A stretch of DNA of 64,000 nt from Anderseniella sp963759095 (GCA_963759095.1 CAVWYF010000052.1:1-64000); one strand, 5' to 3'. Positions 43,886 to 53,010 are shown, counted from the stretch's first letter. The notes: generated by a model not told the origin, from the sequence alone. A program made the numbers and translations.

Positions 43886-45136
43886 ATGGCCTATTCGGCC
43901 GTTCAGCCGCGCCGCAAGTCTGTTGGTGTGATGGTTGGCGAGAAGATTCAGATCGGTGGCGGTGCGCCAGTTGTTGTACAGTCGATGACCAACACCGATA
44001 CCGCAGATATCGAAGGCACCGCCCAGCAGGTTGCAGCGCTTGCCCGCGCGGGTTCTGAACTGGTGCGCATTACCGTGGACAAGGAAACGGCCGCCAAGGC
44101 TGTGCCGCATATCCGCGACCGGCTCGACCAGATGGGGGTCGATACACCGCTGATCGGCGACTTCCACTATATTGGCCACACCTTGCTGCGCGATCATCCG
44201 GCTTGTGCTGAAGCACTGGGAAAATACCGCATCAATCCAGGCAATGTCGGTTTCAAGGAAAAGCAGGACCGCAATTACTCCATGATGATCGAACGTGCCA
44301 TCGAGTTCAACAAGCCGGTGCGGATCGGGGTGAACTGGGGTTCGCTGGACCAGGCCATGCTGGCAAAGTACATGGACGAGAACGCCAAGCTGGCAGAGCC
44401 CAGGGATGTGCGCCTTGTCATGCACGATACCATGGTCGAGTCCGGCCTGCAGTCCGCCGCGCGGGCCGAGGAAATCGGCCTGCCGCGCGACAAGATCGTC
44501 ATCTCGGTGAAAGTATCGGAAGTGCAGGACCTGATCGCGTGCTATCGCCAGATATCAGCGCGAAGTGACTATGCGCTGCATCTGGGGCTTACCGAAGCCG
44601 GCATGGGGTCCAAGGGCATTGTGGCTTCCGCAGCCGGTCTTGGCGTGCTGCTGCAGGAAGGTGTCGGCGACACGATCCGTATTTCGCTTACCCCTGATCC
44701 CGGCGGCGATCGCTCCAAGGAAGTTATTGTCGCGCAGGAAATCCTGCAGACAATGGGCATCCGTAATTTTACGCCCATGGTTATCGCATGTCCGGGCTGT
44801 GGTCGCACGACATCGACGGTGTTCCAGCACCTGGCCCAGGATATTCAGGGTTATCTGCGGGCCCAGCAGCCGGAGTGGAAGAAGGCCTATCCGGGCTTTG
44901 AGGAACTTCAGGTCGCGGTTATGGGGTGCATTGTCAACGGACCGGGAGAGTCCAAGCATGCCCATATCGGTATTTCACTTCCCGGTACCGGCGAAGTACC
45001 CGCAGCACCTGTCTTCATTGACGGCAAGAAAGTCAAAACCCTGCGCGGCGAAGACATTGGCGATCAGTTCAAGCAGATCGTTGATGATTATGTCGTGAAC
45101 AAGTGGGGCGGGAACGCCAATCAGGCAGCGGAGTAA
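43886..45136 (+). CDS. ispG: 4-hydroxy-3-methylbut-2-en-1-yl diphosphate synthase
   Basis: 416 residues, with AGGAG before ATG 43886. The N-terminal TIM barrel (VVVQSMTNTDTADIEGT, RITVDKETAAKAVPHI, YRINPGNVGFKEKQDRNYSMMIE) carries a Gly-rich GLTEAGMGSKGIVASAAGLG segment. The C-terminal domain has the 4Fe-4S cysteines in ACPGCGRTTS and VMGCIVNGPGES. It catalyses the penultimate step of the MEP isoprenoid pathway. A prenyl diphosphate synthase gene lies 0.5 kb away on the other strand. Confidence 0.97.
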   Translation: MAYSAVQPRRKSVGVMVGEKIQIGGGAPVVVQSMTNTDTADIEGTAQQVAALARAGSELVRITVDKETAAKAVPHIRDRLDQMGVDTPLIGDFHYIGHTLLRDHPACAEALGKYRINPGNVGFKEKQDRNYSMMIERAIEFNKPVRIGVNWGSLDQAMLAKYMDENAKLAEPRDVRLVMHDTMVESGLQSAARAEEIGLPRDKIVISVKVSEVQDLIACYRQISARSDYALHLGLTEAGMGSKGIVASAAGLGVLLQEGVGDTIRISLTPDPGGDRSKEVIVAQEILQTMGIRNFTPMVIACPGCGRTTSTVFQHLAQDIQGYLRAQQPEWKKAYPGFEELQVAVMGCIVNGPGESKHAHIGISLPGTGEVPAAPVFIDGKKVKTLRGEDIGDQFKQIVDDYVVNKWGGNANQAAE

Positions 45137-45209
45137 CTCCGTTCTGCCTGCATTGAATGCGGATTCACGTGAACCCTGGACCCTGTTTGGTGTTCCCAAA
45201 CGCGTTGAA

Positions 45210-45251
45210 CGGGATGAGTGCGAAGCCATTGTGTTCGCTGTGCTCATCCCG
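45210..45251. repeat. Hairpin downstream of ispG
   Basis: CGGGATGAG (45210-45218) pairs with CTCATCCCG (45243-45251), and an inner GCGAA/TTCGC pair extends the stem. No T-run follows, so it is a REP-like or Rho-assisted 3'-end structure between convergent genes. Confidence 0.5.
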
Positions 45252-45304
45252 CTCTAGCTCCAGCCGTCCCGGAACTATTCGACGTTCAGATAAGTGCCGG
45301 GTGC

Positions 45305-45511
45305 CTAGTAGGCGCCGTATTCGCGCAGGCAGGCGCGGTATTTGGCCCACATGTAATCCTTGCGTTCGAGGCTTTGTGCACCCATGGCGCGAGACTTGTA
45401 ATAATAGCAGTACTGGTAAGCGTAACTCTTGTTGCTGCCGGCGTTTGCCGTGACTGTGCCAACGGTGGCGAAACCCGATGCGATGATGGCTGCGATGAGG
45501 AGGGACTTCAT
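45305..45511 (-). CDS. Small secreted Tyr-rich protein, unknown function
   Basis: 68 residues. A clear signal peptide (MKSLLIAAIIASGFATVGTV, cleavage near ANA/GS at residue 24-25) precedes a ~44-residue mature peptide. This contains about ten tyrosines, two cysteines, and YAYQYCYYYKSRAMGAQ followed by RKDYMWAKYRACLREYG. The two cysteines could form a disulfide in the periplasm. It is encoded alone between ispG and the prenyl synthase gene. I do not recognise the family. Confidence 0.65.
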   Translation of the reverse strand: MKSLLIAAIIASGFATVGTVTANAGSNKSYAYQYCYYYKSRAMGAQSLERKDYMWAKYRACLREYGAY

Positions 45512-45647
45512 TGGTCTGTTCCTTCGTTTGTTGTGCTGTGTTTGTCCTTTGCGGGCCTGATGTGCCCTCTCGATGACAATGACACTCGCACATGCCCAAT
45601 CACGGCGATGTGTAGAATCTCACATGGCGAATTTTAAGAACAGACGG

Positions 45648-46535
45648 TCAGTTCTTGCGCTCGACAATGAAGCGGGCGGCTTCGCGCAAGGTTGCGGCCT
45701 TGTCGCCGTAACGCGCCAGCAGATCGCAGGCCTCATCGGCCAATGCGCTGGCCTTCTGCCTGGCACCATCGAGGCCAAACAGGTCGATGAAGGTTGCCTT
45801 GCCGGCGTCTGCGTCCTTCTGGGTTGCCTTGCCGAGCTGTTCCGGGGAGCTTTCGACGTCAAGAATATCGTCGGCAATTTGGAATGCCAGGCCAACCTTG
45901 TCGGCAAAGGTCCGCATGGTGGTTCTGTCATCAGAACCGGCCTGGGCAAGAATGGCGCCGCCTTCCAGCGAAAAGCGGAACAATGCCCCGGTTTTCAGAC
46001 TTTGAATGGCGATGATCTCGTCAAGATCATGGGAATGCTTCTGTTCTGCGGCAAGATCCAGCATCTGCCCGCCGACCATGCCGTTGTGACCTGATGCACG
46101 GGCAAGCTCAAGGGTCAGATCGGCGCGAACCGAGCCATCCGCATGGGTGGCCGGGTCGGCGATAATCTCAAATGCCACCGTCAACAGGCCGTCACCGGCC
46201 AGTATTGCGGTCGCCTCATCATAGGCAATATGGCAGGTCGGCTTGCCACGGCGCAGGTCATCATCATCCATTGCCGGCAGATCGTCATGCACCAGCGAGT
46301 AGCAGTGAATGCATTCAAGAGCCGCACCTACCCGCAGCGCCTGCTGGTGGTCAGCACCCAGTATGCGGGCACTTTCCGACACGAAAAACGGCCGCAGGCG
46401 CTTGCCCTGCGCCAATGCGGAATAGCGCATGGCTTCGGTGACACGCGGTGCGAGCGATGTCTGGACCGCCAAAAGCTCGTCCAGCAGGACTTCGATTTCA
46501 TTGGCAGTGTTCTTCAGTGCCGCCTGGAATGTCAT
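45648..46535 (-). CDS. Short-chain polyprenyl diphosphate synthase (farnesyl/geranylgeranyl type)
   Basis: 295 residues from ATG 46535, with AGGAG thirteen bases upstream. GKRLRPFFVSES, the first Asp-rich motif in YSLVHDDLPAMDDDDLRRGKPTCH and the second in FQIADDILDVESS are intact. It condenses IPP with DMAPP or GPP in the cytoplasm, making FPP or GGPP. Chain length cannot be fixed with certainty. XseB and Dxs, frequent neighbours of ispA, are not seen here. Confidence 0.9.
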   Translation of the reverse strand: MTFQAALKNTANEIEVLLDELLAVQTSLAPRVTEAMRYSALAQGKRLRPFFVSESARILGADHQQALRVGAALECIHCYSLVHDDLPAMDDDDLRRGKPTCHIAYDEATAILAGDGLLTVAFEIIADPATHADGSVRADLTLELARASGHNGMVGGQMLDLAAEQKHSHDLDEIIAIQSLKTGALFRFSLEGGAILAQAGSDDRTTMRTFADKVGLAFQIADDILDVESSPEQLGKATQKDADAGKATFIDLFGLDGARQKASALADEACDLLARYGDKAATLREAARFIVERKN

Positions 46536-46649
46536 TTGGCTTCGCACGCTCCTGTCATAATGCCGGTTTCGTCTTGCGCCCGGCTGGGGTAATGATCTTG
46601 TTACCGCCATCTTCTAATTCCGGCGGCAACAGAGCGCAACCGGCAAGCG

Positions 46650-47354
46650 ATGGCACCTTTCACAAAAAACAAAAAACGTTCAAGGCTGCGCTATGGGCTG
46701 TACATGCTGTTTGGCCTGCTGGCGCTGCCATACCTGTTGACGCTGGTCTATACTGTGGTGCCGCCGCCCGTGACGACCATGATGTTGTGGAAGGCTTTTG
46801 AAGGTAATGCGATCGACTATCGCTGGCGACCGCTTTCTGAAACATCGCAAAACCTGGTGCGCTCGGTGGTCACGGCTGAAGATGCCCGCATATGTGAGCA
46901 CGCAGGTATTGACTGGGAAGTCTTTCAGAGCGTGGCCAGGGAAGCGCTGGAAAACGAGGGCGGGCCGAAACGCGGCGGGTCAACCATCACTCAGCAGGTG
47001 GCGAAAAATCTTTTTCTGTGGCCCTCACGTTCCTATGTTCGAAAAGCGCTGGAACTGCCGCTTGCCTTATGGATCGACCTGGTCTGGTCAAAACGCCGGA
47101 TTGTCGAAGTTTACATCAATACGGCTGAATGGGCCCCCGGCATTTATGGTGCTGAAGCCGCCGCCCAATACCATTTCAGCAAATCCGGCAAGGCGCTGAC
47201 AAAGGCCCATGCCGCGCAACTGGCCGCGGCACTGCCAAACCCGGCTGTGCGCAATGCCGGCAAACCCGGCCCGAAGGTCCGTAAACAGGCGCGCACGATA
47301 CGCAAAAGGGTGAATTCGACAGTGCCGTATCTGGATTGTCTGAAGCTGAAATAA
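46650..47354 (+). CDS. mtgA: Monofunctional peptidoglycan glycosyltransferase
   Basis: 234 residues. A basic N-terminus (KNKKRSRLRYG) and one membrane helix (LYMLFGLLALPYLLTLVYTVV) anchor a GT51 domain with the catalytic Glu in VTAEDARICEHAGIDWE, GGSTITQQVAKNLFLWPSRSYVRKALE, and KRRIVEVYINTAEWAPGIYGAEAAA. It polymerises lipid II in the periplasm without a transpeptidase domain. It stands as a single gene divergent from the prenyl synthase. Confidence 0.95.
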   Translation: MAPFTKNKKRSRLRYGLYMLFGLLALPYLLTLVYTVVPPPVTTMMLWKAFEGNAIDYRWRPLSETSQNLVRSVVTAEDARICEHAGIDWEVFQSVAREALENEGGPKRGGSTITQQVAKNLFLWPSRSYVRKALELPLALWIDLVWSKRRIVEVYINTAEWAPGIYGAEAAAQYHFSKSGKALTKAHAAQLAAALPNPAVRNAGKPGPKVRKQARTIRKRVNSTVPYLDCLKLK

Positions 47355-47498
47355 ACCCCGCGTCCAGTTGTCGCTTGCGGTGCGCAGGCTTTGTCCGCTA
47401 ACTGGCCTCAATCAATCAACATCAGTTCTCGTACCGGTATACGGTGTCTAATACCTCCGTTGCCGGCGCGTTTTTGATTTTTTCTACAGGTCTGCTTA

Positions 47499-48983
47499 AT
47501 GTTTTCAATCGCCACGTTGCGGCGCGAATGGTTGTCCAATCCGCGCGGCGATATTCTTGCCGGCATCGTTGTGGCCCTCGCCCTGATCCCGGAAGCAATC
47601 GGTTTTTCGATCATTGCCGGTGTCGACCCCAAGGTCGGCCTTTATGCGTCGTTTTCCATCGCTGTTATTGCGGCGCTAGTGGGGGGCCGGCCAGGCATGA
47701 TCTCTGCCGCCACGGCTGCAATTGCAGTACTGGTGGTGCCGTTGATTCGCGATCATGGTGTCGAATACTTGTTTGCCGCTACCATTTTGATGGGCGTGCT
47801 GCAGGTGATTGCCGGGTTCTTGCGGCTTGATCTCCTGATGCAGTATGTCTCCACATCGGTGGTGACCGGCTTCGTCAATGCGTTGGCGATACTGATATTC
47901 ATCGCCCAGTTGCCGCAGCTCATCAATGTGACCTGGGTGACCTATGCAATGGTGGCAGCAGGGCTTGCCATCATTTACCTGCTGCCGCGGCTGACCAGGG
48001 TCGTGCCGTCGCCACTGGTGGCCATTGTGGCGCTGACCGTTGCCTCAATTTACGGCGGCCTTGGCGTCAACACCGTGGGCGATATGGGTCAGCTGCCTTC
48101 CAGTATTCCCTATCTGTTGATCCCGGACGTGCCGTTAACGCTTGAGACACTTCGCATCATTTTCCCGTATGCCCTGACCATGGCGATTGTCGGCCTGCTG
48201 GAATCCCTGATGACAGCCCATATTGTCGATGAGTTGACGGACACACCAAGCAACAAGCGCCGCGAGTGCAAGGGGCAGGGCATCGCCAATTTTGCCACCG
48301 GGTTCCTCGGCGGCATGGGCGGCTGCGCAATGATCGGCCAGTCGGTCATCAACGTGAAATCCGGGGGCAGCACCCGGTTGTCCACCTTTGTGGCGGGCAG
48401 TTTCCTGTTGTTTCTGATTGTTGTCCTGGGGCCATTGGTCAGCCAGATTCCGATGCCGTCGCTGGTCGCGGTCATGATCATGGTGTCGATCGGCACGTTC
48501 AGCTGGAAATCCATCAAAAATTTGAAAACCCACCCATGGCAGTCATCCGTGGTCATGGTGGCAACCGTCGTCGTCGTTGTGTGGACACATGACCTGGCAC
48601 AAGGGGTGCTGGCAGGTGTTTTGCTGAGCGGGTTGTTCTTCGCCAGCAAGGTCAAAAGCCTTTTTACCGTCACCTCAAACCTGTCTGCCGACGGCGCCTG
48701 CCGCACATACCGGTTTTCCGGGCAGGTGTTCTTTGCCTCTACGGAACTGTTCACAGATGCCTTTGATTTCAAGGAAGTGCTGGACCGGGTGGTTATCGAC
48801 ATGTCAGATGCTCATTTCTGGGACATTTCTGCCATCGCCATTCTGGATCAGGCCGTCCTGAAGTTTCGCCGCGAGGGGACTTCGGTCGAGGTTGTCGGGA
48901 TGAATGAGCCAAGCGCCAATATGGTCGGCCGATTTGCCACCCATGACGCGACCGGCGCAAAACAGCGGCCTGATGGTCACTGA
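47499..48983 (+). CDS. SulP-family anion transporter with STAS domain
   Basis: 494 residues. About eleven transmembrane segments begin at DILAGIVVALALIPEAIGFSIIAGVDPKVGLYASF. The central signature GMGGCAMIGQSVINVKSGG is conserved. A short STAS domain occupies roughly residues 400-480 (TYRFSGQVFFASTELFTDAF, VVIDMSDAHFWDISAIAILDQ). SulP proteins carry sulfate, bicarbonate or dicarboxylates. A universal stress protein gene follows by 15 bp, a recurrent SulP partner. The ion is not determinable. Confidence 0.9.
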   Translation: MFSIATLRREWLSNPRGDILAGIVVALALIPEAIGFSIIAGVDPKVGLYASFSIAVIAALVGGRPGMISAATAAIAVLVVPLIRDHGVEYLFAATILMGVLQVIAGFLRLDLLMQYVSTSVVTGFVNALAILIFIAQLPQLINVTWVTYAMVAAGLAIIYLLPRLTRVVPSPLVAIVALTVASIYGGLGVNTVGDMGQLPSSIPYLLIPDVPLTLETLRIIFPYALTMAIVGLLESLMTAHIVDELTDTPSNKRRECKGQGIANFATGFLGGMGGCAMIGQSVINVKSGGSTRLSTFVAGSFLLFLIVVLGPLVSQIPMPSLVAVMIMVSIGTFSWKSIKNLKTHPWQSSVVMVATVVVVVWTHDLAQGVLAGVLLSGLFFASKVKSLFTVTSNLSADGACRTYRFSGQVFFASTELFTDAFDFKEVLDRVVIDMSDAHFWDISAIAILDQAVLKFRREGTSVEVVGMNEPSANMVGRFATHDATGAKQRPDGH

Positions 48984-48998
48984 TTGGAGACATCGATC

Positions 48999-49853
48999 AT
49001 GAAACGCATTCTCGCCTGTATTGATGCATCATCCTACGCTTCCAGCGTTTGCGAGCTGGCCGCGTGGGCAGCGACGCGTCTTTCGGCCAGTGTTGAACTT
49101 CTGCATGTTGTTCAGCGCAAGGACGCGGTCGCTGCGCGCAAGGATCTCAGCGGTGCCATCGGGCTTGGCGTCAAAAGCGAGTTGCTGGAGGAACTGACGC
49201 AGATCGATGAGGCTGAGGGCAAACTCGCCATCGGTGATGGCCGGGTGTTGCTGGCCCAGGCGGAAAAGCTGCTGGTTGCCGGTGGTGTTAGCGATGTAAG
49301 CCGGTTGCATCGTCATGGCAGTGTTGTTGATACCATCATCGAACGCGAAGCAGAAGCTGACCTGGTGGTCATCGGAAAGCGCGGCGCGACCAGCGAGTTC
49401 GACAGTGATCATATCGGGTCCAGAATTGAGCGGGTGGTGCGCGCAAGTGTCAAACCGGTGCTGATTGCGTCGCGAAAAATCCAGCCACCGGGCATTATCA
49501 TTGTCGCGCTTGACGGCAGTTCCGCTGCCCTGAAAGCACTCGATTTCGTTATCGCATCGCCGTTGTTCACCGGCATGCAACTGCACCTGGTGGCGGCCGG
49601 ACCAAAAGGTACTGCCGACAAGTCCTGGTTTGTGAAGGCCTATTCGAAGGTCGTGGACCGGTCACCGTCCTGCATCATCCACATTGCCGACGGCCCGCCG
49701 CAAAAGGTGCTTGGAGATTACATGTCTACGCGGCGTGATGCCATCCTGGTCATGGGTGCCTATGGTCATTCCGCGCTGCGAACCCTGATTTTCGGCAGTA
49801 CCACGACAACCGTACTTCGCACCGTTCGCGCGCCTGTTCTGCTGGTTCGCTAA
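48999..49853 (+). CDS. Tandem universal stress protein (UspA) domains
   Basis: 284 residues from ATG 48999 (GGAG ten bases upstream). Two UspA folds follow each other. The first (MKRILACIDASSYASSV to LVVIGKRGATSEFDSDHIGSRIERVVRASVKPVLIA) has the ATP-loop-like GxxG-S pattern. The second (IIIVALDGSSAALKALDFVI to ILVMGAYGHSALRTLIFGSTTTTVLRTVRAPVLLVR) has a clear GX9GS nucleotide motif. It is probably co-transcribed with the SulP gene and may regulate it. Confidence 0.88.
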   Translation: MKRILACIDASSYASSVCELAAWAATRLSASVELLHVVQRKDAVAARKDLSGAIGLGVKSELLEELTQIDEAEGKLAIGDGRVLLAQAEKLLVAGGVSDVSRLHRHGSVVDTIIEREAEADLVVIGKRGATSEFDSDHIGSRIERVVRASVKPVLIASRKIQPPGIIIVALDGSSAALKALDFVIASPLFTGMQLHLVAAGPKGTADKSWFVKAYSKVVDRSPSCIIHIADGPPQKVLGDYMSTRRDAILVMGAYGHSALRTLIFGSTTTTVLRTVRAPVLLVR

Positions 49854-49929
49854 CAGCCTGAAATGATGCTTGCTAAGGGCATCTGTAATTCAGCATTATC
49901 CCCGCAGTTGAAACAGGCGAGGCATTGGA

Positions 49930-51144
49930 ATGGCGCAGGCTCTAGAAACACCGGTTAAGTCCAGTTATGACGTGGTGATTGTGGGTGGCGCCATGTATGG
50001 CTCATCGGTTTCCTGGTGGCTGGCCAACAATCCCGACTTTGACGGTTCGATTCTGGTCGTCGAACGCGATCCCACCTATGAGTTCTGTTCCACCTCACAT
50101 ACCAATAGCTGTATTCGCCAGCAGTTCTCCAACGAGATCAATGTGCGCGTGTCGCAGTTCGGCGTCGAGTTCGTCAAGAATTTCCGCGATTACATGGGCA
50201 ATGACCCGCGGGTACCGCAGCCTCTGATCCACAGCTACGGCTATATGTATATGGCGGACAATGAAGAGTTTGCGGGTATCCTCAGGGAAAACCAGGAAAT
50301 CCAGGTTGCCTGCGGGGCCGGTACCAAACATATGACGCCGGACGAGATCGCGGCCGCTTACCCGTTCTACAACCTTGACGGTATTGTCGGGGCAAACCAT
50401 AACCTGGTCGATGAAGGCTATTTTGACGGGGCAACCCTGTTTGACTGGTGGAAGCGGTCAGCGCGTGAAAAGGGCGCCGAATATATAGCCAATGAAGTTG
50501 TTGCCATGACCAGGAATGCAGCCGGCACACGGGTCGAAAGCATTACCCTGAAATCCGGCGAAGTTATTGCCTGCGGCACTGTGGTCAACGCATCAGGCCC
50601 GCGCGCTGTGCTGACCTCGCGCATGGCAGGCATAGAAATTCCGGTTGAACCGCGCAAACGCTATACATTTATTTTCGCAGCGGAAAACCCGCTCGACAGG
50701 GATTTGCCCCTGACCATCGACCCGAGCGGGGTGCACATGCGGACCGACGGGCAGTTTTACCTGGCCGGATGCCCGCCGGATGATGATCCTGCAGTGGATT
50801 ATGATGATTTCGTTGAAGACCACACTATCTGGGAAGAAAAGGCGTGGCCTGCCATTGCCAACCGCATCCCGCAGTTTGAAGCCATCAAGCTGACCAATTC
50901 CTGGGCCGGGCATTATGCGTTCAACACGCTTGACCAGAACGCCATTCTCGGCCGCCATACACAGGTCGAAAACTTCATCTTCGTGAACGGATTTTCCGGC
51001 CACGGCTTCCAGCAGTCACCCGCCATGGGACGCGGGACATCGGAACTGATTACCTATGGCGAGTACAGGACACTGGACCTGTCGCCGTTCAATTATGACC
51101 GAGTCGAGCGTAATGAGCCGTTTCTGGAGAAAGCAATCATATGA
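49930..51144 (+). CDS. DAO-family FAD-dependent oxidoreductase (sarcosine/glycine oxidase-like)
   Basis: 404 residues. The FAD motif VVIVGGAMYGSSVSWWLANN is followed by VVERDPTYEFCSTSHTNSCIRQQFS, DEGYFDGATLFDWWKRSAREKG, VVNASGPRAVLTSRMAGIEIPVEPRKRYTFIF, SWAGHYAFNTLDQNAILG and NGFSGHGFQQSPAMGR. It is a cytoplasmic amine or hydroxy-acid dehydrogenase. The stop overlaps the aldolase start (ATGA), so product and aldolase substrate may be linked. Confidence 0.87.
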   Translation: MAQALETPVKSSYDVVIVGGAMYGSSVSWWLANNPDFDGSILVVERDPTYEFCSTSHTNSCIRQQFSNEINVRVSQFGVEFVKNFRDYMGNDPRVPQPLIHSYGYMYMADNEEFAGILRENQEIQVACGAGTKHMTPDEIAAAYPFYNLDGIVGANHNLVDEGYFDGATLFDWWKRSAREKGAEYIANEVVAMTRNAAGTRVESITLKSGEVIACGTVVNASGPRAVLTSRMAGIEIPVEPRKRYTFIFAAENPLDRDLPLTIDPSGVHMRTDGQFYLAGCPPDDDPAVDYDDFVEDHTIWEEKAWPAIANRIPQFEAIKLTNSWAGHYAFNTLDQNAILGRHTQVENFIFVNGFSGHGFQQSPAMGRGTSELITYGEYRTLDLSPFNYDRVERNEPFLEKAII

Positions 51145-51914
51145 AAATGCGGACCAATACTTTCACGCAAGCCATTCGTGCAGGGAAAAAGCAGATCGGC
51201 CTGTGGGCCAGTTTGAGCAACAACTATTCCGCCGAAGTGCTGGCCACCGCCGGCTACGACTGGATGCTGCTGGACATGGAGCACTCACCCAATGAAGTTC
51301 CCCTCGTCATGGGGCAGTTGCAGGCACTTGCGGCCAGTTCCACGACGGCGATTGTGCGCCCGGACTGGAATGACGCCGTCAAGGTCAAACGCCTGCTGGA
51401 CATAGGCGCGCCGGGATTGCTGTTCCCGATGGTTCAATCCGTGGTCGAAGCTGAACAGGCGGTTGCGGCGACGCGCTATCCGCCACGCGGTATTCGCGGT
51501 GTCAGCGGTGCCACGCGGGCCAATTCGTTTGGCCGGGTGACCGATTACTTCGACCGGGTCGAAGATGAAACCGCCGTGCTGGTGCAGCTTGAAACCAGAC
51601 AAGCGATGGACCAGGCGGAAGAGATCGCCGCGGTTGACGGGATCACGGGTGTATTTTTCGGTCCCGCTGACATCGGCGCTGACCTGGGCCATGTGGGACA
51701 ACCCATGCATCCTGCCGTTTGGGAGCACGTCATGCCGGTGGCCAAGAAACTGATGGCGAAGGGCGTACCGGTCGGCACCCTGGTGTTTGACGCAAAGTTC
51801 GCTGCCCAGTTGCTCAATGACGGCTTCACATTCGTGGCCTGCGGATCAGACATTGCCCTGCTCACCAAGGGCGCTGCCAGCCTGCTGGCCGGGGTGAAGG
51901 ACGGGCTTGAGTGA
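51141..51914 (+). CDS. HpcH/HpaI-family class II aldolase
   Basis: 257 residues. LWASLSNNYSAEVLATAGYDWMLLDMEHSPNE, IVRPDWNDAVKVKRLLDIGAPGLLFPMVQS, YPPRGIRGVSG, VLVQLETRQAMDQAEEIAAVDGITGVFFGPADIGADLG carry the family's catalytic Arg and metal-binding Glu and Asp. It cleaves or forms 2-oxo-4-hydroxy acids (pyruvate-type donor). It is translationally coupled to the FAD enzyme. The true substrate is unknown. Confidence 0.9.
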   Translation: MKMRTNTFTQAIRAGKKQIGLWASLSNNYSAEVLATAGYDWMLLDMEHSPNEVPLVMGQLQALAASSTTAIVRPDWNDAVKVKRLLDIGAPGLLFPMVQSVVEAEQAVAATRYPPRGIRGVSGATRANSFGRVTDYFDRVEDETAVLVQLETRQAMDQAEEIAAVDGITGVFFGPADIGADLGHVGQPMHPAVWEHVMPVAKKLMAKGVPVGTLVFDAKFAAQLLNDGFTFVACGSDIALLTKGAASLLAGVKDGLE

Positions 51915-51947
51915 TTGCTGGCTACGACTGTAGCACCACCAATTTAT

Positions 51948-52020
51948 GTCATTCCCCGGCTTGACCGGGGGACCCAGTAACCACGGTGCCGACAATAGAA
52001 GGAAACAGGTCAAGCCAATG
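51948..52020. repeat. REP-like repeat copy A (forward)
   Basis: Starts GTCATTCCCCGGCTTGACC and contains the short palindrome CCCCGG/CCGGGG. The first 33 bp recur inverted at 52301-52333, and the whole ~73 bp recurs in direct orientation at 52394-52470. It overlaps the 3' end of the GIY-YIG gene. Confidence 0.8.
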
Positions 52021-52284
52021 AGGATTAGCTTCCTCAATCAATGCGATTTTCCACTTCCGATTCCAGTTCTTCAAACGCTTTTCTCTATTTATCGCGACGC
52101 TGATGTCGGTATGCGGCTCGTACCAAACAAGAGTGAAAACGCTATATTTTTTCGTGAACTTGGAAGCCTCGCCTAATCGGTGTTCACTCACTCGCCGCGC
52201 GAGATCATTTGTAACACCTATATACAAAGTGCCGCCCAGTTTGCTGGCAAGCATATAGACATAGTAGTTGTGATCTCTACTCAT
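51949..52284 (-). CDS. GIY-YIG nuclease-superfamily small protein
   Basis: 111 residues. YYVYMLASKLGGTLYIGVTNDLARRVSEHRLGEASKFTKKYSVFTLVWYE carries the GIY-YIG-like pair (YVY and YIG) and the catalytic Arg. INREKRLKNWNRKWKIALIEEANPHWLDLF has the metal Glu and the usual tail. It is the short stand-alone type common in alphaproteobacteria. The last residues (GSPGQAGE) are encoded by the flanking repeat. No strong ribosome-binding site is seen. Its role is not established; association with repeats suggests a selfish or repeat-linked element. Confidence 0.85.
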   Translation of the reverse strand: MSRDHNYYVYMLASKLGGTLYIGVTNDLARRVSEHRLGEASKFTKKYSVFTLVWYEPHTDISVAINREKRLKNWNRKWKIALIEEANPHWLDLFPSIVGTVVTGSPGQAGE

Positions 52285-52300
52285 TCAGCAAATGTGGAGT

Positions 52301-52333
52301 TTACTGGGTCCCCCGGTCAAGCCGTGGGATGAC
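52301..52333. repeat. REP-like repeat copy B (inverted)
   Basis: Its reverse complement starts GTCATCCCACGGCTTGACC and matches the first 33 bp of copy A with about two differences. With copy A it forms inverted ends around the GIY-YIG gene. Confidence 0.8.
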
Positions 52334-52393
52334 AAAATTTGAAAGAGCGACATGATTTGGAATGGAAAATCTTGGCTCGGAGTATTCGTAGCA

Positions 52394-52470
52394 GTCATTC
52401 CCCGGCTTGACCGGGGGACCCAGTGAACACGAGCCCAGCAATAGAAGGAAACAAGTCAAGCCGTGGGATG
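52394..52470. repeat. REP-like repeat copy C (forward)
   Basis: Direct repeat of copy A over about 70 bp (GTCATTCCCCGGCTTGACC through ATAGAAGGAAACAAGTCAAG). It may be the remnant of a second GIY-YIG cassette end. Confidence 0.8.
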
Positions 52471-52674
52471 GCCAAATCAGAACGGCATTTTGAACACCGT
52501 TCTTGAACTTAAAAACAGACTCCATCGTTCGATAAAACCGTGTTACGTAAATCAACTCTGGTGTTTTTGCCCTACTCGAGCTATAAGCCGCGCCATCCCG
52601 GTTTATCCGAACGTTTTTTCAGGCGGCTGCAGGGCAATTGACCTTTTTGCGGCCCCACATTTACGGAGTTTGTC

Positions 52675-52860
52675 ATGGCTGTTCCAAAGCGAAAAACCAC
52701 GCGGTCAAAACGCGGCATGCGCCAGTCCGGTTACAAGATGGCGGAAGCCACCTATGTGGAAAACAAGCAGACCGGTGAATTGCACCGTCCGCACCACATC
52801 GACCTGAAGACCGGCATGTACAAGGGCCGCCAGATTCTCGATCCAAAGGGCGAATTCTGA
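52675..52860 (+). CDS. rpmF: 50S ribosomal protein L32
   Basis: 61 residues, MAVPKRKTTRSKRGMRQSGYK then KQTGELHRPHHIDLKTGMYKGRQIL, the alphaproteobacterial L32 without zinc-ribbon cysteines. CGGAG lies six bases before the ATG. In many alphaproteobacteria rpmF neighbours mtgA, and mtgA is 5 kb away here with SulP and other genes between, suggesting an insertion or rearrangement. Confidence 0.97.
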   Translation: MAVPKRKTTRSKRGMRQSGYKMAEATYVENKQTGELHRPHHIDLKTGMYKGRQILDPKGEF

Positions 52861-53010
52861 TCTGAGTGGTCTTACCGTGCCTTGACCGGCGCGTTGTTCA
52901 CACGAAAATCAGGGCTGGTGATGCAACCGCATCACTGGCCCTTAATCGTTTGGCAGACCTGTGGTAGTTTTTGCCATATGTAAAACTGATTCACGGGGAA
53001 CATCTTTCCA

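Larger units (their letters stand above)
52285..52674. other. Repeat-bearing intergenic region before rpmF
   Basis: This 390-bp stretch holds repeat copies B and C. The 200 bp next to rpmF show no further structure that I recognise. No coding gene is supported here. Confidence 0.6.

Noticed and set aside
52301..52555. Minus-strand 84-codon frame in the repeat region
   Set aside because: It is composed of repeat copies B and C and their spacer, with no protein family signal.
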